Below, piece after piece: positions 44,381 to 51,521 of a DNA stretch of 64,000 nt; the first letter of the stretch is position 1, and every line of letters starts with the position of its first letter. A program made the position numbers and the translations under genes. Below the pieces are notes generated by a model. It did not search any database, had not been told where the DNA came from, and was given only the letters and a program-made list of their open reading frames with translations. The stretch comes from Dehalococcoidia bacterium (GTDB lineage: Bacteria; Chloroflexota; Dehalococcoidia; Dehalococcoidales; RBG-16-60-22): NCBI GenBank assembly GCA_030615035.1, contig JAUXAC010000003.1:1-64000 (forward strand). The letters are read 5' to 3'.

Positions 44381-44556
44381 ATGGAAGTTCGAATAACTAC
44401 TTTATCAAGGAAGATGGTATGCTCCGTCAAGACCCACTTGCCGATAACCTCGCTTTAGTTATCAACACCGATTTTGGCTTGGTGGTTATCCTTGGCTGCG
44501 CTAATAGTGATTGCCATGATTGCAGCCGTAAGGCAAGCGGTAGGCTTTATTTTTAA
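44381..44556 (+). pseudogene. Metallo-beta-lactamase-fold hydrolase, internally deleted remnant
   Basis: ATG 44381, behind AAGGAGGAG, begins MEVRITTLS like the N-terminus of MBL-fold hydrolases. That frame stops after 25 codons. A shifted frame from about 44396 reads YFIKEDGMLRQDPLADNLAL, then VINTDFGLVVILGCANS, the C-terminal core of the same family, and stops early at 44556. The central several hundred bases with the HxHxDH motif are missing. So the gene has lost its middle and its end. Confidence 0.65.
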
Positions 44557-44601
44557 ATAGCACAACACTTGCGCCTGAGAAATGGTTGCAGTAGAATATC
44601 G

Positions 44602-45312
44602 ATGATGACTGAAGCGTGTTCAAGCTCTGGTGTGCGTCCTAGAAAGGCGAACAAAACTACCATTCTTCTAGCTGATGATCACCCGCTATTCCGTCAGTCA
44701 ATCAGGAACGTCCTAGAGAAAGAGCCGGATTTTCAAGTTGTGGGTGAGGCGGCTGATGGTGAGGAAGCTGTCAGACTGACCACCGAACTGCAGCCGGATG
44801 TGGTGCTCATGGACATAGCTATGCCTAAGCTGGATGGCCTTGAGGCGACACGCCAGATCAAGGCATTACATCCTGACATAGCGGTGTTGGTTCTAACCAT
44901 TCATAGTGACAATCAGCATATCATCGGGATTTTGGAGGCGGGGGCTGCCGGCTATCTGATAAAGAGCGTTTTCGGTGAGGAGGTTGTACAGTCTGTCCGC
45001 GGAGTTGTTACCGGTGAGATGGTACTATCTCCCTCAATCGGGCAGCAGCTTCTTAAACAGGCAGCTCGCTATCCAATAAAGTCAGTGCCGCTGCAAGCAG
45101 GGGAGAGACTATCAACCAGAGAGCTTGAAATAATCAAGCTTGCCGCTCGTGGTATGAGCAACAAGAGCATTGCTGCAGAGCTAGAACTCAACTTGCGTAC
45201 GGTGAAAGGGCACTTGGCAACTATCTTCCTCAAACTTAATGTAGGTTCACGAACTGAGGCTGTCATCGCCGGTCTTAGGACAGGATTCTTATCCATTGAT
45301 GATATGAAATAA
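44602..45312 (+). CDS. NarL/LuxR-type response regulator
   Basis: A receiver domain (LLADDHPLF; phospho-acceptor Asp in VVLMDIAMP; Lys in LIKSVF) is followed by a LuxR helix-turn-helix (LSTREIEI-like LSTRELEIIKLAARGMSNKSIAAELELNLRTVKGHLATIFLKL). ATG 44602 gives 236 residues; a TTG at 44569 is possible and neither has a clear ribosome binding site. It is convergent with a HisKA_3 kinase gene, the usual partner class for NarL regulators, so they probably form a pair. Confidence 0.88.
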   Translation: MMTEACSSSGVRPRKANKTTILLADDHPLFRQSIRNVLEKEPDFQVVGEAADGEEAVRLTTELQPDVVLMDIAMPKLDGLEATRQIKALHPDIAVLVLTIHSDNQHIIGILEAGAAGYLIKSVFGEEVVQSVRGVVTGEMVLSPSIGQQLLKQAARYPIKSVPLQAGERLSTRELEIIKLAARGMSNKSIAAELELNLRTVKGHLATIFLKLNVGSRTEAVIAGLRTGFLSIDDMK

Positions 45313-45418
45313 GAAGAGACCTTGCCTGAAGCACAGTAGCAGCGTATAAGTATACTTTGTAGTGATTATGAGTAACGATATCGTGAGCCCCGGAAAGCCA
45401 CTATCGTTTACATATTAT

Positions 45419-47008
45419 TTATTGAGGCACCTCTAATACCAGGGTTGTGCCTTTACCGGGCTTGGACCATATCGTCAGAGTTCCGCCAATTAGCCTAGCT
45501 CGCTCTTCCATTCCTGTCAAGCCTAATTTTCCTGAGCGAGCCAGGTCATCCATTACTTTGGGTAGGTCAAAGCCCTGACCGTTGTCACTAATTTTCAGTC
45601 TAGCTTTCTCCAGGCTAAATTCTACCTCTAGTGTACACGCAGTTGCCCGTGCGTGCTTCCAAATATTGCTCAAAGCCTCTTGAGCAATCCTAAACAACGC
45701 AAGCTCTACATCCGGCGACAGCCGCCTCGGCGTGCCCGGTGCGCCAAATTGAGCATTGATTCCGTACTGTTGGTTCAGATCGCTGATTAGTCCTTGAAGT
45801 GCTGCCAGTAGGCCAAACTCCTCCAGCATCAATGGCCGCAGCGCTTGGCTCAAAGAACGCACCCCGCGTAGTATATCTTCGGTTCTGTCACGCAGTCCTT
45901 CCAAACTTTTTGAAGTCTCCTCATGACTTCGCCTTTTGGTCTTGGACAAGTAACCAATATCCACACCCAAGCTAGCTAAAGCTTGAGCTGTTTCATCATG
46001 CAGTTCCCTAGCAATACGCTTGCGCTCTTCCTCCTGCGCTAGGATTGCTCGACTAGCATAGGCACGCAGATTCTCACGACTACGCTTCTGCTCCGTTATG
46101 TCTCTGGCTATCTCTTGAATGATTGGAGCCTTTACTCTATCAGTTAGTAGGTTTGTTACTATTTCAATTGTCCTCTCCATCCCATCTTTTCTAATCATCT
46201 GCAACTCGTATCGTTGGGGCTTGGCTTCTGACTCATCCTCAAGTTGCTTTGTCTGTTTTTCCATTGTAGTCTTAAAGCTCACTGCCGACAGAAATTGTGA
46301 GATATTCATCTTGGTTAATTCATCAATGTTGTAGCCAGTGAGCTCTGCCATGGCGCTATTGACTATAATTATATTGCCGGCTAAATTACGGACTAGCATA
46401 CCATCATTAGCACTGTCAAAGAGAGCTCGGTAACGATTTTCTGACCTTCTCAGCGCCTCCTCCGACCGCTCGTGCTCCTCTTCCAGTTCTATCTTATGCA
46501 AGGCAAAAGCAATGTCTCCAGCAACCTCTTCAAACAGGGAACGCTCTTCCTCTTCCTCGACCAGACTAGCGGGTACGGAGGCACACAGCAGTCCATATAA
46601 CTTTCCCCGATGGTGCAAACGGGCAGTGATTCCTCCCCTGCCCCTGTAACCTCTTGCCAAAGGACAGTCGTTACAGGATGAGGCTGGATCATTTATCACC
46701 ACTGCATTTGGCTGGGCTAGTGCTTGCCGGCCGCACTTAGATGGGCCATCTCTCTCAAGTTTTTCAGCCAGTGGTAAGAATGCCTTACCCAATCCGGCTT
46801 CAGCGAAGATTTTGAATCTTCCAGACCCATCTAGCAATGCAATCCAAGCATTGTAGTAGCCACGAGTCTTGACCAAGCTATTGCAGACACCCTTGATCAA
46901 CCGGTCACGGTTCTTTGCCGCAAGGATGACTTGATCGACATCGCGGAGGGTACGGAGAATGAGATTCAGACGCTGTAGCCTCTCTCCTATTTGCTTGCCC
47001 TCAGTCAT
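45419..47008 (-). CDS. GAF-PAS sensor histidine kinase, NarX/DegS type
   Basis: A cytoplasmic kinase of 529 residues with a GAF domain (about 15-185), PAS (about 190-320), HisKA_3 (RKRIARELHDETAQALASL) and HATPase (ALFRIAQEALSNIWKHA; DNGQGFDL). The GAF domain holds CGRQA and SCNDCPLA, a Cys set that could be redox or metal sensitive. No membrane segment. ATG 47008 is chosen with GGAGGT upstream; a TTG at 47026 is the alternative. Convergent with the LuxR regulator. Confidence 0.88.
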   Translation of the reverse strand: MTEGKQIGERLQRLNLILRTLRDVDQVILAAKNRDRLIKGVCNSLVKTRGYYNAWIALLDGSGRFKIFAEAGLGKAFLPLAEKLERDGPSKCGRQALAQPNAVVINDPASSCNDCPLARGYRGRGGITARLHHRGKLYGLLCASVPASLVEEEEERSLFEEVAGDIAFALHKIELEEEHERSEEALRRSENRYRALFDSANDGMLVRNLAGNIIIVNSAMAELTGYNIDELTKMNISQFLSAVSFKTTMEKQTKQLEDESEAKPQRYELQMIRKDGMERTIEIVTNLLTDRVKAPIIQEIARDITEQKRSRENLRAYASRAILAQEEERKRIARELHDETAQALASLGVDIGYLSKTKRRSHEETSKSLEGLRDRTEDILRGVRSLSQALRPLMLEEFGLLAALQGLISDLNQQYGINAQFGAPGTPRRLSPDVELALFRIAQEALSNIWKHARATACTLEVEFSLEKARLKISDNGQGFDLPKVMDDLARSGKLGLTGMEERARLIGGTLTIWSKPGKGTTLVLEVPQ

Positions 47009-47608
47009 GTCACCGAGTACCTCCAAGGAGGTAATGTCTGAATTTCCCCTTCAACATCATAACATGCAATAGCTGCTTACAATACAGCGTCTGGTAGTTA
47101 CTGCTGTAGAAGCAGTTGTAGTATAGCACAGACTGCTCACAATATCACCATGTCCAGGTCCAGCTTTGAACTGGGGTCGCCAGTAATGACTTACAGCGGA
47201 GCCTGTCCTTTTATCAATTGCCTCCGAATGACTAATATGCGTCGGTGTTCGAGAGTAGTAATCCCCCTGACCTCAACGGAACTAAAAGTTACATATCTTC
47301 TGACCACTCGACGGACTTTATTGCAGGCCATCGGCGTCTTGAGAAACAAGCTGAAGATAATATACTGAAAGTAGGAGACCTCAAAAATTTACTTGAAGAG
47401 ACATGTAAGGTAGGAATTGAGAGACCTAGGGTGCTAGAACCAAGCGAGTTTGGTTGAGATTACCGGCAGGAGTTAGAAATGATGAGAACTTCGGAGGCGC
47501 GAGATAAGATAGGACTTTCAGTCCAGCTCGTTGGTAATTCGAGACTGCGCTGGCACTTAGTAATGAAAGGATAGTAGTTATTCAAACATTAAGGGAAGGA
47601 GGTGCGAG
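47009..47608. other. 600-base gap with one weak ORF
   Basis: Upstream of the kinase (minus strand) TTGTAA and TATGAT near 47057-47082 are spaced 15 bases, a possible promoter. A small inverted repeat ACTGCT/AGCAGT lies at 47100-47116. A weak plus-strand ORF sits at 47245-47457. From 47458 to 47608 I see only a 31-codon open stretch of no evident identity. Confidence 0.35.
47245..47457 (+). CDS. Possible 70-aa hypothetical protein
   Basis: A GTG-started frame with plausible amino acid composition: DHSTDFIAGHRRLEKQAED and LKVGDLKNLLEETCKVGIERP look helical and soluble. There is no clear ribosome binding site and no family recognised. It may be a gene fragment. Confidence 0.3.
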   Translation: MFESSNPPDLNGTKSYISSDHSTDFIAGHRRLEKQAEDNILKVGDLKNLLEETCKVGIERPRVLEPSEFG

Positions 47609-47944
47609 ATGAGTGAACAAAAGCCGATGGGTTCTGCCATGCCAGAATTGGACGAAGAGGGATTCCTGATTGATACAAAAAAGTGGACCGAAGAAGTCGC
47701 GCAGATTCTAGCGCAAGAAGAGCAGCCAAGAGGCCTTACCGAGGATCACTTGATAGTGATCGACTACATGAGACAGTACTACCTCGAGTTTGGGAGTGTC
47801 CCACCCATACGAATGCTGGCCCGACGCACCGGGTTCTCGCTCCTGCGTATCAAGGAACTGTTCCCTAATGGGCTTACTAAAGGCGCCTGCAGATATGCTG
47901 GTATACCGAGAATCGCGATTCGGCCACAGTTTTTGTATCCGTGA
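47609..47944 (+). CDS. DsrC/TusE-family sulfur-carrier-like protein, altered C-terminus
   Basis: A 111-residue DsrC-fold protein: DEEGFLIDTKKWTEEVAQILAQEE, DHLIVIDYMRQYYLEFGSVPPIRML and FPNGLTKGACRYAGIP. In DsrC the inner Cys (CysB, here Cys94 in KGACR) pairs with a penultimate C-terminal Cys (CysA) as the redox thiol couple. This protein ends RIAIRPQFLYP and lacks CysA. AAGGAGGTG precedes the ATG. It sits directly upstream of DsrM- and DsrK-like genes, which in sulfate reducers reduce the DsrC trisulfide. Confidence 0.88.
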   Translation: MSEQKPMGSAMPELDEEGFLIDTKKWTEEVAQILAQEEQPRGLTEDHLIVIDYMRQYYLEFGSVPPIRMLARRTGFSLLRIKELFPNGLTKGACRYAGIPRIAIRPQFLYP

Positions 47945-47952
47945 TAAGTTTC

Positions 47953-48099
47953 ATGCCACGCAGGGTGACGGTATGTCCTCGGGTTGTTCGTGTGTCTGAT
48001 GTCCTTGAAGCAACCATCGAACACCGCTTGCCCTTGAAAGAGTTTTTTGTGACCTGCATAGGAGGGCATAAGTGGAAAGCATTTCAGGGTTACAAATAG
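47953..48099 (+). CDS. 48-aa small ORF between dsrC-like and dsrM-like genes
   Basis: ATG 47953 opens 8 bases after the DsrC-like stop and ends at TAG 48099, overlapping the DsrM-like start by 28 bases in another frame. The sequence (MPRRVTVCPRVVRVSDVLEA, then LPLKEFFVTCIGGHKWKAF) has coding-like composition, two Cys and a basic character. No strong ribosome binding site is visible. If real it is a small partner of this electron-transfer operon. Confidence 0.45.
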   Translation: MPRRVTVCPRVVRVSDVLEATIEHRLPLKEFFVTCIGGHKWKAFQGYK

Positions 48100-49034
48100 C
48101 GACATATGTGTTTTGTGCACTCATTGTGATCATTTTCATTGCAAAAGTGGTTAAGTATACGAAAATATCGACCCATTTGAGATGGGAACTTTATCCGCTA
48201 GCTGGTGAGAGAAACCGACCGTGGGGAGGCTCTTATTTAGAAGAACCAGAGTGGTGGACAAAACCTCGTGAAGAAAAAAGCTTCTTGGGTGAATTGAAGT
48301 TCATGGGGCAAGAAATACTGTTTTTCAGGGAGTATTACCGTCTAAACAGAGGCTACTGGTACTTCGTTTATCCCTTCCATATTGGGGTTTCATTATTTAT
48401 TGGTTTTTGTGTGTTGCTTCTCATTGGAGCCCTGACGATGCTGGGTGATGTAGCGGTATCCGCCGAATCGGCGAACGTTTGGGGCAGGTTAGTCTACTAC
48501 GCAACGCTTCTAACGGGCGGCACTGGTCTTGTGCTGTCCTTCCTTGGATGTATCGGCCTGTTCATCAGGAGGATGATAGATAAAAACCTGAAACCCTATA
48601 CCAGACGCATAGAGTATTTCAACTTGCTATTTGTCTTTTCCGTTTTCCTCACCGGACTCCTCTCCTGGGCTCTTATTGACCATACTTTTACTACCGCGCG
48701 AGCGTACGTCAAGGGTCTGATTACCTTCAGCCCTACGGGAAATATCGAACCATTGATAGTCACTCACATCATATTGCTTCTCCTGATTTTGGCCTATATG
48801 CCGTTCACCAACATGATGCACTTCTTTGCTAAGTGGTTCACATACCACAAGGTGCGCTGGGACGATACACCTAATTTGAGAGGAAGCAAAATAGAAAAGA
48901 AACTGGAGCCGCTCCTCAATCAACCTCTGAGTTGGTCGTCACCTCACATACAACCAATCAGGTACTGGAGTGATCTTGCACAAGTGCCTACCACTGAGGA
49001 ACCTACACCTCGAGTCCGAAAAGGAGTAAATTAA
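48072..49034 (+). CDS. DsrM/NarI-like membrane cytochrome b subunit
   Basis: A 320-residue integral membrane protein with about five to six hydrophobic helices and His residues placed as in NarI/DsrM heme b subunits (YPFHIGVSLF, VTHIILLL, MMHFFAKWFTYHK). It should exchange electrons with menaquinone and pass them to the DsrK-like subunit. GTG 48072 with GGAGGG upstream. The stop and next ATG overlap by one base. An extra loop after the first helix (PLAGERNRPWGGS, WWTKP) is soluble. Confidence 0.85.
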   Translation: MESISGLQIATYVFCALIVIIFIAKVVKYTKISTHLRWELYPLAGERNRPWGGSYLEEPEWWTKPREEKSFLGELKFMGQEILFFREYYRLNRGYWYFVYPFHIGVSLFIGFCVLLLIGALTMLGDVAVSAESANVWGRLVYYATLLTGGTGLVLSFLGCIGLFIRRMIDKNLKPYTRRIEYFNLLFVFSVFLTGLLSWALIDHTFTTARAYVKGLITFSPTGNIEPLIVTHIILLLLILAYMPFTNMMHFFAKWFTYHKVRWDDTPNLRGSKIEKKLEPLLNQPLSWSSPHIQPIRYWSDLAQVPTTEEPTPRVRKGVN

Positions 49035-50683
49035 TGACAAGGGCTAGTTTCAGGCTAAGTGATATCGGCAAGAATCCCGAGTGGCCGCTTCTGAGGCTTG
49101 ACACTAGTGATTTCATGCCACTTCCCCACCCCTGCGAAAACCTGGACCATCCGGCAACCGGGGAGCTCACGGAGGAACAAAGGGACAGGTATGAAAGCTC
49201 ACTAGATGGGGTAGTGGCTGTTGCCATAAATAAACCGCAAAATAAAGCAGAGGAGGAGGCACTCGTCGACAAATTCCTGGACGGAATGAGAAAACTTTTT
49301 TCTAGAGAGAACAACTGGACGTTCATGCAGCCCTTGATGCTTTCGCTAGAGTATTGCGTTAAATGTCAAACCTGTAGCGATGCGTGCCCGATATATGAAG
49401 CCAGCGGCAAGCAGGAAATATACCGGCCCACCTGGCGCTCAGAGGTACTGCGGCGGATTTACAAGAGGTACCTGAAGGGAGATAATAAATTCTTACACTG
49501 GTTGAGTGGGGACAATATCGAGCTTAACTGGGCTACCGTTGCCCGGCTCGCTGAATCAGCCTACAGATGTACGCTATGCCGTAGGTGTGCCCAAACTTGT
49601 CCTCTGGGCATTGATAACGGCCTAATAACCCGTGAACTTCGAAAGGTTTTTAGCCAGGAAATGGGGATTGCACCCAAAGAATTGCATAAAAAAGGCACTG
49701 TTCAACAGTTGAAAGTTGGCTCCAGCATCGGCATGAATCCGAAGGCATTTATGAATATCATAGAGTTCCTGGAAGCAGATATTGAAGAAAGGACTGGCAG
49801 AAAAATAAGAATCCCCGTTGACAGGAAAGGAGCCGACATCCTGCTTATCCATAATGCCGGAGAATTCACTTCATGGCCAGAAAATCCAGAAGCCTTTGCC
49901 ATTATCTTTGATGCAGCTGGGATTAACTGGACATTGTCCAGTGAACTTGCTGGTTACGACGCGGTTAACTATGGAGTGTGGTACGATGACGTCCAACTAG
50001 CTAGAATAGCCCTCAGACACGCTCAAATTGCTAAAGAATTGAGGGTGAAGAAAATCGTCGTCGGGGAATGTGGACATGCCCATAAGGCATCTATTGTTAC
50101 CTCAGACAGGATATACCCACCGGAATTGAATATCCCCAGGGAGAGTTGCTTCCCTCTGCTGGAAGAGATAGTGTTCAGCGGAAAGCTCAAGCTTGACCCA
50201 CAAAGGAATAACTTCCCGATTACCCTCCATGATCCCTGCAACATTGTCAGACTGGAGGGGATCGTTGAGCCACAAAGAAGAATCTTGAGACACATTGCTC
50301 CTCAGTTCCGTGAAATGACCCCACACGGCGTGTATAACTACTGTTGTGGTGGAGGAGCCGGCTTTGCGATTATGTCAGGCGTAAATCTCCGTGATTGGAA
50401 GTTAGGTATTTCCGGCAGAATGAAAGTGAAACAGATCCTAGACGTTTTTCAGGATGTCATTAGCCCTCAGATCACAAAATTCGTGTGCGCACCTTGTTCA
50501 AATTGCAAAGGGCAGATTAGGGACCTAATCGAGTACTATAACCTTGAAGAGCTATGCAATATCCATTACAGCGGCCTGGTCGAGTTAATCGTAAATGCCA
50601 TGGTAGACACCCCAGCACGGTATCTGGAGGAAGCGCTTGTGGTGGGGGAAATGGTAGGAGCAGACAATGAGGCACTGGCGTAG
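49034..50683 (+). CDS. DsrK/HdrD-like iron-sulfur protein
   Basis: A 549-residue cytoplasmic subunit with a 2[4Fe-4S] ferredoxin-type domain (Cys108, 111, 114, 118 and Cys179, 182, 185, 189). Two CCG-type segments follow in the C-terminal half (DPCNIVR...YNYCCGGGAG and CAPCSNCKGQ), which in HdrB/HdrD and DsrK build the catalytic noncubane or special cluster for disulfide chemistry. With the DsrM-like subunit it forms a membrane DsrMK-type complex. No dsrAB lies in the window, so the DsrC-like protein may carry another thiol signal. Confidence 0.9.
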   Translation: MTRASFRLSDIGKNPEWPLLRLDTSDFMPLPHPCENLDHPATGELTEEQRDRYESSLDGVVAVAINKPQNKAEEEALVDKFLDGMRKLFSRENNWTFMQPLMLSLEYCVKCQTCSDACPIYEASGKQEIYRPTWRSEVLRRIYKRYLKGDNKFLHWLSGDNIELNWATVARLAESAYRCTLCRRCAQTCPLGIDNGLITRELRKVFSQEMGIAPKELHKKGTVQQLKVGSSIGMNPKAFMNIIEFLEADIEERTGRKIRIPVDRKGADILLIHNAGEFTSWPENPEAFAIIFDAAGINWTLSSELAGYDAVNYGVWYDDVQLARIALRHAQIAKELRVKKIVVGECGHAHKASIVTSDRIYPPELNIPRESCFPLLEEIVFSGKLKLDPQRNNFPITLHDPCNIVRLEGIVEPQRRILRHIAPQFREMTPHGVYNYCCGGGAGFAIMSGVNLRDWKLGISGRMKVKQILDVFQDVISPQITKFVCAPCSNCKGQIRDLIEYYNLEELCNIHYSGLVELIVNAMVDTPARYLEEALVVGEMVGADNEALA

Positions 50684-50794
50684 TTTGGTGGCAGCATGTT
50701 ACTGAGATTCTTTTTGTGTGCTGTTGAGGAGAAGTCAATTGACAGGGCAGAATCACAGCCAAAGCAGTAATACTTGACATTAGGGAGGAGGACA

Positions 50795-51262
50795 TTGAAG
50801 GCTCTCCAGGATTATCCACTTTACACAATAGGTGTCGTTTCAGAGTTATTGGGCGTACATCCAGAGACAATTCGGGTATGGGAAAGACATGGTGTAGTTC
50901 AGCCTCCGCAAAGGAGAAGCGGGAAGCGCTTCTACTCCGAGAAAGACTTTAAGCGACTACAATTCACTCGAAAGCTCGTAAGAGAAGGATTAAGTATGCG
51001 AGCCATACTCTATTATTTGCGGCTCTACCCCTGCTGGAAAACAGCCGATTGTTCCAGTTGCATACACAACTCAGACCAAATTAGCAGCCCAAAACTCTGC
51101 TGGCAAGAAGATGGCACCTATTGTCAAGTGGCCAATATCAAAGACCCGTGCACGAATTGTCACATTGGCACCAGGCAAGAGCGGTATGAAACGAAAGAGA
51201 AGAACCAGATACCGCAACTTATCAGCAAGCCTCTCGCGAATCAAGATTCAACCCGCGCTTAG
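50795..51262 (+). CDS. MerR-type regulator with Cys-rich C-terminus
   Basis: A 155-residue regulator. The N-terminal winged helix (YTIGVVSELLGVHPETIRVWERHGVV, RSGKRFYSEKDFKRL) is MerR-like. After a short linker the C-terminal part carries seven cysteines (80, 86, 89, 102, 110, 119, 122), including CSSC and CTNC. These could hold a metal ion or iron-sulfur cluster. TTG 50795 with GGGAGGAGG upstream is the start. It follows the Dsr-like genes by 111 bases and may control them. Confidence 0.85.
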   Translation: MKALQDYPLYTIGVVSELLGVHPETIRVWERHGVVQPPQRRSGKRFYSEKDFKRLQFTRKLVREGLSMRAILYYLRLYPCWKTADCSSCIHNSDQISSPKLCWQEDGTYCQVANIKDPCTNCHIGTRQERYETKEKNQIPQLISKPLANQDSTRA

Positions 51263-51521
51263 AAACAAGCCCGGGACAATTGACGACACCTTGACCTTAT
51301 CTTCTCTAATATCCGGGAGCAAAAGGGATGCATCAGACGATGTTTTTAGGTGCTCTCACCAAGGTGTCACACAGTCTTTTCCATCCAGGATACTTCTTGG
51401 CCGGCAACGATAGTTACTTTAATAGGGGTGTATGATGATATAAATGGCTAATGATTGACGTAGCTCTGTTCGCGAGATAAAATTAACGTGTAAGATCCTT
51501 TCTAGTTTAAGATATCACTAG

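Noticed and set aside
51111..51413. 100-codon ORF overlapping the MerR gene end
   Set aside because: Most of it is the +1 shadow of the MerR tail; the non-overlapping part has no ribosome binding site and no family character.
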